Assembly: GCF_014645015.1 (NCBI RefSeq)
Contig: NZ_BMLC01000002.1
Span: 434,001 to 498,000, forward strand
Origin: Salinibacterium xinjiangense
GTDB taxonomy: Bacteria > Actinomycetota > Actinomycetes > Actinomycetales > Microbacteriaceae
Direction of reading: 5' to 3'
DNA: 64,000 nt
The position numbers and the translations under genes were made by a program. The first letter of the stretch is position 1. Each line of letters starts with the position of its first letter. Below the pieces are notes generated by a model. It was not told the origin of the DNA. It worked only from the letters and a program-made list of their open reading frames with translations, and did not search any database. Of the stretch, positions 42,606-52,252 are shown piece after piece.

Positions 42606-43717
42606 CCGTGCCATTCCTCGACCTGGCCGCGCAGAGCGCAGAGATCGCCGAGGAGGTACTGCCCGCCTGGCAGCGACTGTTCGATTCCGCTGGATTCATC
42701 GGGGGCAGCGAGATTGACGCTTTCGAGCGCGAGTATGCGGACTACCTCGGTGTCGGCCACGTGATCGGCGTCTCCAACGGGACGGATGCCCTCGAGCTCG
42801 CCTGTCGTGCGGTCGGTGTCGGCCCCGGTGACGAGGTCATCATGCCGGCCAACACCTTTATAGCCACCGCGGAGGCCGTCTCGCGCATCGGCGCCATACC
42901 TGTCTTCGTGGATGTCGACGACGAGCACCTGCTCATCGACCCCGATGCCGTCGAGGCCGCTGTCACGAGCCGCACACGGGTCATCCTGCCGGTGCACCTG
43001 TTCGGCCAGACTGCTCCAGTCGAGCGTGTCCTGCCGATCGCTCACAGGCACGGAATCGCCGTCGTCGAGGATGCCGCACAGTCGCAGGGCGCGTCGTCGG
43101 CGGCCGGGCGGGCGGGTGCCATGGCGCATATCTCCGCCACGAGCTTCTACCCGGGCAAGAACCTGGGAGCCGCGGGAGACGCTGGAGCCGTGATGACCGA
43201 TGATGCGGACGCCGCTGCGCTGGTTCGCAAGCTCGCCGCTCACGGCAGTTCTACGAAGTATGTACATGAACACATCGGTATGAACGCGAGGATGGATGCG
43301 ATCCAGGCGCCGGTGCTGCGCGCGAAACTGCGCAGGCTCGACGGCTGGAACGCCGCGCGTCGCGAGGCAGCGGACCGCTACTCCACCCTGCTTGCCGACC
43401 TCGACAATGTGCGTACGCCGACGGTGCGTCCCGGCAACATCGATGCCTGGCACCTGTACGTGGTGCGCCTGCCTGACCGTGAGCGGGTCATGGCGGAACT
43501 CACCGCGGCGGGCATCGGCGTCGGCATCCACTATCCGACGCCTGTACATCTGACCGAAGCATATTCCGGGCTCGGATACCAGCGCGGCCAGTTCCCGGTA
43601 GCCGAGGCGGCGGCCGACGCGATCCTGTCGCTGCCGATGCACCCGCACCTGAACGCTGGGCAGCAGGAGCGGGTCGTCTCTGCGCTGCGCGCCGCGGTGA
43701 ACCCGTTCAGGGCATGA
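42602..43717 (+). CDS. DegT/DnrJ/EryC1-family sugar aminotransferase 2
   Basis: 371 residues, a second PLP sugar aminotransferase, closer to the FdtB/QdtB branch. The PLP lysine is Lys186 in SFYPGKNLGAAGDAGAV, with VVEDAAQSQGA, GMNARMDAIQAPVLRAKL and the C-terminal VGIHYPTPVHL. Two different DegT enzymes in one cassette imply either a diamino sugar or two separate amino sugars in the repeat unit. Last gene of the tightly overlapping amino-sugar block; the next start is 16 bp further on. Confidence 0.92.
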   Translation: MTVPFLDLAAQSAEIAEEVLPAWQRLFDSAGFIGGSEIDAFEREYADYLGVGHVIGVSNGTDALELACRAVGVGPGDEVIMPANTFIATAEAVSRIGAIPVFVDVDDEHLLIDPDAVEAAVTSRTRVILPVHLFGQTAPVERVLPIAHRHGIAVVEDAAQSQGASSAAGRAGAMAHISATSFYPGKNLGAAGDAGAVMTDDADAAALVRKLAAHGSSTKYVHEHIGMNARMDAIQAPVLRAKLRRLDGWNAARREAADRYSTLLADLDNVRTPTVRPGNIDAWHLYVVRLPDRERVMAELTAAGIGVGIHYPTPVHLTEAYSGLGYQRGQFPVAEAAADAILSLPMHPHLNAGQQERVVSALRAAVNPFRA

Positions 43718-43732
43718 CCGAGCGCTGACGAC

Positions 43733-44812
43733 ATGCAAATCCTCAAACCTGGTGCGCTCGACACCCGTCCCCTCGTGACGGTGGTGATCCCGTGCTACAA
43801 CTACGGGCATTTCCTGCCTGCTGCCGTCGCATCCGCACTAGACCAGGACGGTGTGGATGTCGAGGTGATCATCGTCGACGATGCATCGCCGGATGGTAGC
43901 GCCGAAGTTGCTCGCGGGCTAACCGATCGCGATCCGCGAGTGCGCCTCATAGCGCATTCGACCAATAAACGGCACATCCTGACCTACAACGACGGTCTCG
44001 CCGAGGCGGCCGGCGACTACGTCGTGCTTCTCTCCGCTGACGACCTGCTCGCGCAGAATTCCATCACGCGGGCGGTCGCTCTGATGGAGCGTCATCCCGA
44101 GGTCGGACTCGTCTACGGGCGCGTCATCGTGTTCGACGAGATCGTGCCGGGACTTGCGGCTTCTGACGAGACATCCTGGGTGCTTTGGGATGGCCGGGAC
44201 TGGGCCAGCCGTCTATTCGAATACGGCGTTAATGTCATCAAGTCGCCGGAGGCCATCGTGCGTGGCAGCGTGCTGCGGGAGGTCGGGTTGTACGATCCCC
44301 AGCACCCGCACGCGGGAGATCTCCAGATGTGGCTCCGCGTCGCGGCAGTCTCAGACGTTGGCTATCTCGCGGGCTCCGTGCAGGCGTTCTATCGGCAGCA
44401 CGACCAGAACATGCACAGCTCTGTTTTCGCCACCGATCAGGCTCAAGGCATGATGACTGACCTGCAACATAGATTCGACGCCTTCACCACCGCGGCCATG
44501 TCGTTCCAGAATGCCGAGCAACTTGTCGTGACCATCCGGCGGGTCGAGGCGATCGAAGCCATGGATCTCGCATCGCGCGCCTACGTCTGGGGCTTGACCG
44601 AGTCGTGGCCCGTGGCTGCGCTGCTCGATTTTGCGCGCCGCTGCGATCCTGCGATCGACGACACCGTCGGAGGGCGCGCCTTCCGTCGCAGGCTGCGGCT
44701 CGGTGTGCGGCTGTCGCACCGAAACCCTCTCTTCGTCGCGCGCGAGAAGATGCTCGGCATCCGGAGCGCCGCCTCACAGCGGCGCACCCTCAAGGTCGGG
44801 TTGCCGGGATGA
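43733..44812 (+). CDS. Family 2 glycosyltransferase
   Basis: 359 residues with a GT-A fold. PLVTVVIPCYNYGHFLPAAVASAL and VDVEVIIVDDASPDGS form the nucleotide-sugar site, and the metal-binding DXD-like motif is in YVVLLSADDLL. A C-terminal helical part of 110 residues follows. No membrane helix. It adds one sugar to the lipid-linked repeat unit on the cytoplasmic side; donor and linkage unknown. Overlaps the next glycosyltransferase gene by 4 bp. Confidence 0.9.
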   Translation: MQILKPGALDTRPLVTVVIPCYNYGHFLPAAVASALDQDGVDVEVIIVDDASPDGSAEVARGLTDRDPRVRLIAHSTNKRHILTYNDGLAEAAGDYVVLLSADDLLAQNSITRAVALMERHPEVGLVYGRVIVFDEIVPGLAASDETSWVLWDGRDWASRLFEYGVNVIKSPEAIVRGSVLREVGLYDPQHPHAGDLQMWLRVAAVSDVGYLAGSVQAFYRQHDQNMHSSVFATDQAQGMMTDLQHRFDAFTTAAMSFQNAEQLVVTIRRVEAIEAMDLASRAYVWGLTESWPVAALLDFARRCDPAIDDTVGGRAFRRRLRLGVRLSHRNPLFVAREKMLGIRSAASQRRTLKVGLPG

Positions 44813-46236
44813 TGCGGCGAGAGGTTTCGCGCTGGGCTCGACTGGGCGCACGCCTGCAGATGCTGGTGTTCCAAGCCGTGACAGTCGTGGTCGACGCGGG
44901 CTCTCCGGCGGTGCGATTCGGGATCGGACACGCGGTGCGGCGGCGGCTACTGGAGCGTCAACTGGTCACGTTCACCGCCGCTCCGGACCCCGATTCCGCA
45001 GCATCCGTCCCGCGGCCGCGGCAGAAGCGTCACACCACGCGACCGCTTGTCGCCCTTGTTACTCGAACTCTGGGCACCGGGGGTGTCGAGGCCATCGTCG
45101 CGACTCTCGCCCAGGGGCTGCCCGGGCACGGGCTCGATTGCGTGGTGCTGTGTGAGCGGGGCGGGCCGACGGCTGATGTGCTGCGAGACCGCGGCGTCAT
45201 CGTCGTCGAAGCACGTGATCTGGGGTCGGCGAACTCTGCCCTCGCGGAGATGGGGCACATCATGGTCGCCCAATTGCACAACGCACCGGATCACCTCATT
45301 GCCGCCTGCATGGAGCGCCGCATCCCGATCGTCCCAGTCATTCACACAACCGACATCAATCTCACCGCCGCCGACTGGGAGGGGCAGGGTGACCTGTTTG
45401 ATCGATCTGCGTCCGTCATCGCGGTCAGCGAAACGGTCAGAGCGTTCTCTGAGCACTGCCTTTCGCGTCGTCCGCAGCGGGCGGTGACGGTTGTGCCCAA
45501 CGGCGTCGCTGTCGGGGCTACCCGCAATGCAGAAGCCGCCCGCGCGCACCTGGGCGATGCGCTTGGCACCGAGATCGGCGAGACGACGGTCATTGCCTGT
45601 CTTGCCCGCTACGACATCCAAAAAAACATCCCGGGACTAGTTGGCGCGTTTCTCGACATGGCGGCTGCGGGGCATGATGCGCTGCTGGTCGTCGCCGGTC
45701 CGGTCGAAGACTGGCTCGAATACGCGCACGCCGATGCGATCCGCCGGGCGCACCCACTTTCCGGTCGCGTGCATCTGCTCGGGTCGAGCTCTTCCCCACA
45801 CATCCTCGATGCGGCGGACGCATTCGTGCTGGATTCCTTTTTCGAGGGATGGCCCGTCGCGGCATCCGAGGCGGCGATGGCCGGGTTGCCGCTCGTCCTC
45901 TCCGATGTCGGTGGAGCGTTGGAGCTTGTGGGTGACAGGGGCGATCGAGGCCTGATGTGCCGAAACCCTGCGGCGGATCCGGCCGCGACCACCCTCGCTC
46001 AGATCCGGGCAGCCCGACGGCGGGCTGTGCAGTCGAACCGTATCGAACTCGCGACTGCCCTCGGGGTCATCTGCCAGAACATCTCAGTGTGGCGGGCCCG
46101 TCGCGAGCAACTCGCAGCCGATGCCTCGGTCTGGCTGGGAGCAGACACCATGGTCGCCCGTCACGCGAGCCTCCTGCAGGGTGTTGGAGCTGCAGCAACA
46201 CAATCCCTCCGGACCCCCCGGGGGACCCACCGATGA
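44809..46236 (+). CDS. Family 4 glycosyltransferase
   Basis: 475 residues, GT-B fold. The N-terminal domain has VALVTRTLGTGGVEAIVATLAQGL, and the C-terminal donor domain has IGETTVIACLARYDIQKNIPGLVGAFLDM and the GT4 E-x7-E region in FVLDSFFEGWPVAASEAAMAGLPLVLSDVGGALELV. It is a clear paralogue of the reverse-strand gene at 54649-56022: the same N-terminal extension, an HNAPDHL/HSAPDYL motif and SVIAVSETVR/GVAVSDTVR. The start at 44809 overlaps the previous stop; a second ATG at 44812 is adjacent. Confidence 0.9.
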   Translation: MMRREVSRWARLGARLQMLVFQAVTVVVDAGSPAVRFGIGHAVRRRLLERQLVTFTAAPDPDSAASVPRPRQKRHTTRPLVALVTRTLGTGGVEAIVATLAQGLPGHGLDCVVLCERGGPTADVLRDRGVIVVEARDLGSANSALAEMGHIMVAQLHNAPDHLIAACMERRIPIVPVIHTTDINLTAADWEGQGDLFDRSASVIAVSETVRAFSEHCLSRRPQRAVTVVPNGVAVGATRNAEAARAHLGDALGTEIGETTVIACLARYDIQKNIPGLVGAFLDMAAAGHDALLVVAGPVEDWLEYAHADAIRRAHPLSGRVHLLGSSSSPHILDAADAFVLDSFFEGWPVAASEAAMAGLPLVLSDVGGALELVGDRGDRGLMCRNPAADPAATTLAQIRAARRRAVQSNRIELATALGVICQNISVWRARREQLAADASVWLGADTMVARHASLLQGVGAAATQSLRTPRGTHR

Positions 46237-47837
46237 ACGGTCGGCGCGGGGACGCTGATCTCGAGCGATCCGCGGAGAACGAGTGGGCACCACCCAGCGC
46301 TATCCCGAGTGCAACGCCCGGATCGACGGACGCGGTGGAAGAGGCGGCTGTCGGGCGGCAGGCGGCCTCCGGCGTGCTGTGGCTCACAGCGCAGAAGTGG
46401 ACGATACGCCTTCTCGGCTTCGTGACCATTGCTGTGCTTACCCGACTGTTGAGCCCAGAAGATTTCGGCACGGTTGCTGCGGCATCCACGATTCTGCCGT
46501 TCTTCTACCTTCTGGCCGATCTGGGGTTCGCCGCATACATCGTGCAGGCAGCGAAAGTTAACCAGCGGATGCTCAGCACGGCTTTCTGGTTCTCGGTGAG
46601 TGCTGGCGCGGTGCTGTGCGCCGTGCTGTTCGTCATCGCGCCGCTGATGGGAGCCCTGTTCGGAGATCCCGGAGTCGTACCAGTGCTGCAGGCCCTGTCG
46701 TTCTGGGTGATCCTCACCGCGTTCGGTTCCGTCCCCATGGCTATGCTCCGGCGCAGCATGCGTTTCGCCGTGCTCGCGGGGCAGGGCGCGATCGCTGCGG
46801 TCATCGCCCAGGTGGTCGCGATGGTGATGGCGTTCAGCGGCATGGGGGTGTGGGCCCTCGTCGGGCAGAGCCTCGTGGCGCCGACGATCACGACGATCCT
46901 GGCCTGGATCAGCACACGCTGGCATCCCAACCTCATGTTCTCGCGGCGCGAGTTCGCGACCCTAACCCGCTTCGGTGGGCAGGTTCTCGGAGTCGAGTTC
47001 GTTGCGATGGTGAGGGCCTCCGGTGAGGCCGCGGTCATCTCGTCGACGCTCGGGCTCGCGGCCCTCGGTTACATGAACATCGCGCAACGCCTCGTGCAGG
47101 TCGTCCAGGACCTCACGGGGGGCGCGATTGTGCCGGTGACGACTGTCGCGTTCGCTCGAATCCGGGAGAACCAGGATCGCCTGCTCAGCGCTTACCTGCG
47201 TGCCCTGCGCATGTCGTATGCCGCGCTGTCTCTTCCCCTCACGATCGTCGCGGTGGCCGCACCGATGATCGTCCCGATTCTGTTCGGTGCGGCTTGGGAA
47301 ACGAGTTACCCGGTCGCTCAGATCCTGGCCATGGCGGGTGCTCTCACCGTTGGCGCGTGGCTCGACCATGGCTTGTTCTATGGTGTGGGGAAGCCGGGAA
47401 AGTGGTTCGTGTACGCCCTCGTCATCGATGGAATCACGTTCGGTATGACCGCGATACTCGTGCACAGTGGACTGATCGCCGTGGCCTGGGGGTTCCTCGG
47501 AGTGTGTGTGGTCGCCACGATCAGCCGATGGTTCCTCGTCGCGCGGATCCTGTCGGCGCCTGTTCGTCGGATTGTCGGTCCTTTCCTGTTCATGATCACC
47601 GCGGTCGTGACCTCCGGTGCTGCTGGATGGGGGGTCATGCTGATCACCACCAGCCTGCCCGACGTGGTATCGATCGTGCTGGTCGGAGCGGCCGTGACCC
47701 TGGTCCACGTGACGGTGACCAGGATGCTCGCGCCACAGGTGATCTCAGAGGGGCTCATATTTATCGCTCGCTCCCGGTGGGGGCGACGCATCCCGATCCT
47801 TCGAAACAGACGGGTCACCAGTGATGCGACGAGCTGA
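46233..47837 (+). CDS. Polysaccharide flippase (Wzx-like, MOP superfamily)
   Basis: 534 residues with about 12-14 helices. After a 50-residue acidic cytoplasmic start it reads GRQAASGVLWLTAQKWTIRLLGFVTIAVLTRLLSPEDFGTVAAAS, the typical first two helices of the PST/Wzx group, and continues with GYMNIAQRLVQVVQDLTGGAIVPV. It should flip the lipid-linked repeat unit to the outside for polymerisation. ATG overlaps the previous stop (ATGA); the end overlaps the next gene by 17 bp. Confidence 0.92.
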   Translation: MNGRRGDADLERSAENEWAPPSAIPSATPGSTDAVEEAAVGRQAASGVLWLTAQKWTIRLLGFVTIAVLTRLLSPEDFGTVAAASTILPFFYLLADLGFAAYIVQAAKVNQRMLSTAFWFSVSAGAVLCAVLFVIAPLMGALFGDPGVVPVLQALSFWVILTAFGSVPMAMLRRSMRFAVLAGQGAIAAVIAQVVAMVMAFSGMGVWALVGQSLVAPTITTILAWISTRWHPNLMFSRREFATLTRFGGQVLGVEFVAMVRASGEAAVISSTLGLAALGYMNIAQRLVQVVQDLTGGAIVPVTTVAFARIRENQDRLLSAYLRALRMSYAALSLPLTIVAVAAPMIVPILFGAAWETSYPVAQILAMAGALTVGAWLDHGLFYGVGKPGKWFVYALVIDGITFGMTAILVHSGLIAVAWGFLGVCVVATISRWFLVARILSAPVRRIVGPFLFMITAVVTSGAAGWGVMLITTSLPDVVSIVLVGAAVTLVHVTVTRMLAPQVISEGLIFIARSRWGRRIPILRNRRVTSDATS

Positions 47838-49158
47838 CATCACACCTCACGTGCTCATCATCGTGCAGAACCTCCCGGTGCCCCTGGATCGGCGGGTGTG
47901 GTTGGAGTGCCAGGCGCTCATCGCGCGTGGGTATACCGTGAGCGTGATCTGTCCCAAGGGTCCAGGGGATCCCGCGCGCCAGCGCATTGATGGCGTCGAC
48001 ATCTACAAGTACATGCCGGCTCCGGAAGCGCGGGGGCTGCGTGGATACGTCTGGGAATTCGCGTACAGCTGGGTGTGCACGGCATGGCTCTCGCTGGCGG
48101 TATGGCGTCGCCAACCGTTCGAGGTCATCCAGGCGTGCAACCCGCCGGACACGTTCTGGCTCCTGGCGCTCATCTGGCGCAGTCGTGGAGTCCGGTTCAT
48201 TTTTGACCATCACGACCTCAACCCCGAGCTGTTCCTCTCCCGGTTCGGCGCGCCGAAGAGCATCGGGCAGAGGCTCCAGTACGCGGGGCTGAAGTGGCTG
48301 GAGCGGCGATCCTTCCGCACCGCGGACCGCATCACGTCGACGAACGAGTCGTACAAGGCGATCGCCATCCGTCGGGGCGGGCGCCGTCCGGACCATGTGA
48401 CCGTCGTTCGCAGCGGGCCGGACACGAAGCAGATGCGCCCGATCTATCCGGCGAACCCTCGCCCCGTGGACGGGATCAACCTCGCGTACCTCGGCATCAT
48501 GGGGCCGCAGGACGGCGTCGATCAGGTCCTCCTGGTCATGGATGAGCTCGTGCACCATCGCGGCCTCACGCAGGTGAGCGCGACCCTGCTTGGATTCGGC
48601 GACTGCCTCGAGGATCTCAAGCGGCAGTCGACGGCGTTGGGGCTCGACGATCACGTCACCTTCACCGGGCGGGTCGATCGGGTCGCGATAGCCGAGCATC
48701 TCAGCCGCACCGACATCGGCCTCTGCCCTGACCTCAAGACACCACTCAACGACCTGTCCACCATGAACAAGACGATGGAGTACATGGCGTACGGCTTGCC
48801 CGCCGTCTCGTTCGACCTGGTGGAGACGCGGGTGTCCGGCGCGGACACGCTGCTCTATGTGCCGAGCGGCGACATCGGCGCCTTCGCCGACGCCGTCGAG
48901 AAGCTGATCGCCGATCCGGTGCTGCGCGTTCAATTGGGAGAGAAGGCGCGCGAGCGGGTGTCGTCGCAGCTCGACTGGCGTCCGCAGGCGGAGGCCTACG
49001 TCGGGGTCTTCGACCTCGTCTCCGGATTCAGCCAGCCGGGGCCGGCCGTTCCGGACGACGGGACGAAGCCGCAATCCGACGCGCAGGGACGACGGTACGT
49101 CGACCTCGACGATCCCGCCGAGTTCGCTCGCTTCCTTCGCGAGCGGAGGGCACAGTGA
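47821..49158 (+). CDS. Family 4 glycosyltransferase (WbuB-like)
   Basis: 445 residues, GT-B fold. The N-terminal half has VLIIVQNLPVPLDRRVWLECQALIARGYTVSVICPKG and RGVRFIFDHHDLNPEL; the donor half has NLAYLGIMGPQDGVDQVLLVMDEL, FTGRVDRVAIAEHLSRTDIGLCPD and NKTMEYMAYGLPAVSFDLVETR. This is the pattern of GT4 enzymes such as WbuB/CapM. A GTG at 47821 precedes an ATG at 47824; both start inside the flippase gene. Overlaps the following ligase gene by 4 bp. Confidence 0.92.
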   Translation: MMRRADITPHVLIIVQNLPVPLDRRVWLECQALIARGYTVSVICPKGPGDPARQRIDGVDIYKYMPAPEARGLRGYVWEFAYSWVCTAWLSLAVWRRQPFEVIQACNPPDTFWLLALIWRSRGVRFIFDHHDLNPELFLSRFGAPKSIGQRLQYAGLKWLERRSFRTADRITSTNESYKAIAIRRGGRRPDHVTVVRSGPDTKQMRPIYPANPRPVDGINLAYLGIMGPQDGVDQVLLVMDELVHHRGLTQVSATLLGFGDCLEDLKRQSTALGLDDHVTFTGRVDRVAIAEHLSRTDIGLCPDLKTPLNDLSTMNKTMEYMAYGLPAVSFDLVETRVSGADTLLYVPSGDIGAFADAVEKLIADPVLRVQLGEKARERVSSQLDWRPQAEAYVGVFDLVSGFSQPGPAVPDDGTKPQSDAQGRRYVDLDDPAEFARFLRERRAQ

Positions 49159-50738
49159 GCCGGATCCGAACGAACCTCCACCATCTGCTGGCGCAGGCGG
49201 CCGAACAGGCGCCGGGCTCGGCGGCGCTCACGTACAAGAAAAACACCTTCACCTACGGTGACCTCTGGGACACGGTGCGCGCCGCCGCCGGACAGTTGCA
49301 AGAGCTCGGGCTCCAGCCGGGCGACCGCGTGGCGATCTACCTCGAGAAGCGCCTCGAGCTGGTTGTTGCGATGTTCGCGACATCGGTGGCAGGCGGCGTA
49401 TTCGTCCCGATCAATCACGTCCTCAAGCCCGCGCAGGTCGGGCACATCGTCGCGGACAGCGGCGCGCGATTCCTGGTGACCTCGGCCGATCGGCTCGCCC
49501 AACTGTCCGCCGTGCTCGAGGACGGCTCGGTGGAGCACGTCGTGGTGGTCGGCCCTGCGGCGGAGGCGGCTTCCTCGCACTATCGCGTCTCGCTGCTGCG
49601 CGACCGCATCGACCGCGGGAGCGTCGACGGCGAGGCCGAGCCGCGCGAGTCTGCGGCAATCGACCTCGACCCGGCAGCGATCCTCTACACCTCGGGAAGC
49701 ACGGGCAAGCCCAAGGGGGTCGTGCTCAGCCACCGCAACCTCGTCGTCGGGGCGGAGAGCGTGAGCACGTATCTCCGCAACACCGCTGACGACGTGATTC
49801 TGAGCATCCTGCCGCTGAGTTTTGACGCGGGGCTCAGCCAGGTGACGACCGCATTCTCGGTCGGTGCGCATTGCATCCTCATGAACTACCTGCTGCCGCG
49901 GGACGTGCCCAGGCTGTGCGCGCAGCACGGCGTGACCGGCATCACCGGGGTGCCTCCGCTCTGGCTGCAGATCGCCGACGCGGCGTGGCCCGAGGAGGTC
50001 GCCCTGCGCGTGCGCTACTGGGCCAACACGGGTGGTCGGATGCCGCGCGCCGTCCTCGATCGGCTCCGCGGCATCTTCACGAATGCCGACCCGTACCTGA
50101 TGTACGGGCTGACCGAGGCCTTCCGCTCGACGTATCTCGACCCGAGGGAGGTCGACCGCCGTCCGGACTCGATCGGGAAAGCGATCCCCAACGCGGAGAT
50201 CCTCGTGTTGCGACCCGACGGCACGCGGTGCGAACCCGGCGAAGAGGGCGAACTGGTGCACCGTGGAGCACTCGTCGCGCTGGGGTACTGGAACGATCCC
50301 GAACGGACGGCCGAGCGGTACCGTCCTGTGCACCACACCGGTCAGCCGTGGCGCGCGCCGGAGCTGGCCGTCTGGTCGGGCGACACCGTGGTTGCCGATG
50401 ACGAGGGATTCCTGTACTTCGTCGGCCGGACCGACGACATGATCAAGACCTCGGGGTACCGAGTGAGCCCCAGCGAGATCGAGGAGGCGGCGTATGCGAC
50501 CGGTGTGGTGCGGGATGCCGTCGCACTCGGAATCGAAGAGGTCGGGATCGGACATCGGATCGTCCTCATCGCGACGGCCGTGGACGGGGTCCTGGACACG
50601 ACAGCCCTGCTCACCGCGCTCCGGCAGGCGTTGCCGCTGTACATGGTGCCGTCGCTGATCGATGTCCGCGACGAGCTGCCGCGCTCACCGAACGGTAAGT
50701 TCGACCGCAATCTCTTGAAAGCACAGGTGTCCGCATGA
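49155..50738 (+). CDS. AMP-forming acyl/aminoacyl ligase of the exosortase-locus type
   Basis: 527 residues of the ANL adenylating superfamily. It activates a carboxylate with ATP and loads it on a thiol. The phosphate loop is ILYTSGSTGKPKGVVLSHRNL, the A5 motif YGLTEAFRSTYL, the hinge GRTDDMIKTSGYRVSP, and the C-terminal catalytic lysine region RSPNGKFDRNLL. The order ligase, PLP decarboxylase and carrier protein resembles the TIGR03098/TIGR03099 pair of Gram-negative exopolysaccharide loci, and BtrJ/BtrK/BtrI of butirosin synthesis. A likely job is to load an amino acid or other acid on the carrier protein at 51979. GTG start overlapping the previous stop. Confidence 0.88.
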   Translation: MSRIRTNLHHLLAQAAEQAPGSAALTYKKNTFTYGDLWDTVRAAAGQLQELGLQPGDRVAIYLEKRLELVVAMFATSVAGGVFVPINHVLKPAQVGHIVADSGARFLVTSADRLAQLSAVLEDGSVEHVVVVGPAAEAASSHYRVSLLRDRIDRGSVDGEAEPRESAAIDLDPAAILYTSGSTGKPKGVVLSHRNLVVGAESVSTYLRNTADDVILSILPLSFDAGLSQVTTAFSVGAHCILMNYLLPRDVPRLCAQHGVTGITGVPPLWLQIADAAWPEEVALRVRYWANTGGRMPRAVLDRLRGIFTNADPYLMYGLTEAFRSTYLDPREVDRRPDSIGKAIPNAEILVLRPDGTRCEPGEEGELVHRGALVALGYWNDPERTAERYRPVHHTGQPWRAPELAVWSGDTVVADDEGFLYFVGRTDDMIKTSGYRVSPSEIEEAAYATGVVRDAVALGIEEVGIGHRIVLIATAVDGVLDTTALLTALRQALPLYMVPSLIDVRDELPRSPNGKFDRNLLKAQVSA

Positions 50739-51961
50739 AGCCCCACGAGCACATGGCCACGTTCGGCACCCTGGACGGCGAGCTTCGCGTGGGTGGGATG
50801 CCGCTGTCGCGACTGGCGGCGCGCGTCGGGTCGACCCCCTTCTTCGCCTACGATCGCGACATCCTGGATGACCGTGTCGCGAGACTCCGTGGGGCGTTGC
50901 CGCCCCGCGTCGAGCTCAGCTATGCGATGAAGGCCAACCCGATGCCAGCGGTGGTGCAGCACCTCGCCACCCGGGTCGACCGCATCGACGTGGCATCCGC
51001 GGGGGAGATGCAGGTAGCGCTCGACTCGACGATCCACGCCGACCGGGTCAGCTTCGCGGGGCCGGGGAAGTCGCCAGCGGAGATTCGTCAGGCCGTCGCG
51101 GCGGGGATCATCGTCGAAGTGGAATCCACCACCGAGATCGAGCGGGTGATCAAGGCTGCTGAGGAGCTCGGACTGACACCCAGGATCGCCATCAGGGTCA
51201 ATCCGGACTTCGCGGTGAAAGGGTCGGGCATGCGCATGGGCGGTGGCCCGCAGCAGTTCGGCATCGATGCTGAGCTCGTGCCGGCTGTTCTGCGTAGGTA
51301 CTCCACGGCAGGGCTCGACATCATCGGGTTCCACATTTTCGCCGGATCGCAGAATCTCAACGCTGCCATCATCGCCGAGGCGCAACGCAGTACGGTCGAC
51401 CTCGTGAGCCAGCTCGCCGAGCACCTCGCCGCACCGGTGCGGTACCTGAACCTGGGAGGCGGTTTCGGCATCCCCTACACAGCGAAGGATCAGCCCCTTG
51501 ATCTCGATGCGGTAGCTGCCGGCCTCCACGCTCTGGTCGACGGGCCGATCACCGAGCGGATGCCCGAGGCGACGCCGGTCATCGAGCTCGGCCGCTACCT
51601 CGTCGGCGAGTGCGGGGTGTACGTCACCCGCGTGCTCGATCGCAAGGTCTCTCGCGGCAAGACCTACCTCGTCGTCGACGGGGGCATGCACCACCAGCTG
51701 GCGACGACCGGCAACTTCGGGCAGGCGATTCGGCGCAACTATCCTGTGATCGTGGGAAACCGTACAGACACTCCCGCCGACGAGAATGCCACTGTCGTGG
51801 GCTGTCTCTGCACTCCCCTCGACCTGCTCGCAGACGATATCGAGCTGCCGCTCGCGGGGATCGACGACCTCATCGTCATCTTCCAACAGGGCGCCTACGG
51901 CCTGACCGCCAGCCCGACCGCATTCCTGGGGCACCCTGCACCTGCAGAAGTGCTTGTCTGA
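50735..51961 (+). CDS. Fold-III PLP-dependent decarboxylase, exosortase-locus type
   Basis: 408 residues of the alanine racemase-like barrel family that includes DAP, ornithine and arginine decarboxylases and BtrK. The PLP lysine is Lys66 in ELSYAMKANPMPAVV, with VASAGEMQVAL, FHIFAGSQNLN, the phosphate-binding LGGGFGIPY, and ELGRYLVGECGVYVTRVL; CTPLDLLADDIELP supplies the catalytic Cys/Asp. Sequence alone does not tell free amino acids from ACP-bound substrates. Its position between the ligase and the carrier protein argues for an ACP-bound aminoacyl substrate, as for BtrK. ATGA overlap with the ligase gene. Confidence 0.88.
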   Translation: MKPHEHMATFGTLDGELRVGGMPLSRLAARVGSTPFFAYDRDILDDRVARLRGALPPRVELSYAMKANPMPAVVQHLATRVDRIDVASAGEMQVALDSTIHADRVSFAGPGKSPAEIRQAVAAGIIVEVESTTEIERVIKAAEELGLTPRIAIRVNPDFAVKGSGMRMGGGPQQFGIDAELVPAVLRRYSTAGLDIIGFHIFAGSQNLNAAIIAEAQRSTVDLVSQLAEHLAAPVRYLNLGGGFGIPYTAKDQPLDLDAVAAGLHALVDGPITERMPEATPVIELGRYLVGECGVYVTRVLDRKVSRGKTYLVVDGGMHHQLATTGNFGQAIRRNYPVIVGNRTDTPADENATVVGCLCTPLDLLADDIELPLAGIDDLIVIFQQGAYGLTASPTAFLGHPAPAEVLV

Positions 51962-51978
51962 CATTGAACGGAGCAGCC

Positions 51979-52236
51979 ATGACCGATACTCTCGACGCCG
52001 TACGAAGCGTGCTGATCGACACGCTCGAGCTTGCGCATCAGCCGTCCGACCTTCAGCGCGATACCGTGCTCTTCGGTGCACTCCCCGAACTCGATTCCTT
52101 CGGTGTCGTGCAGCTGGTCGCCGAGCTCGAGCAGCGCTTCGATATCACGATCGACGATGACGAGTTCGGTGCCGATCTGTTCGAAACGGTAGGAAGCCTT
52201 ACCGACTTCGTCGATGGCAAGCGCGCGAGGGGATAA
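51979..52236 (+). CDS. Acyl carrier protein
   Basis: 85 residues. Ser40 in ELDSFGVVQLV is the predicted 4'-phosphopantetheine site (the common motif is DSL; here DSF). The acidic four-helix pattern and FDITIDDDEF after it fit the family. GGAG lies 5 nt before the ATG. It follows the decarboxylase gene by 17 bp. As a stand-alone carrier in a polysaccharide locus it probably tethers the substrate of the ligase and decarboxylase rather than serving fatty-acid synthesis. Confidence 0.88.
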   Translation: MTDTLDAVRSVLIDTLELAHQPSDLQRDTVLFGALPELDSFGVVQLVAELEQRFDITIDDDEFGADLFETVGSLTDFVDGKRARG

Positions 52237-52252
52237 CGGCCTCGTGCTGCTC

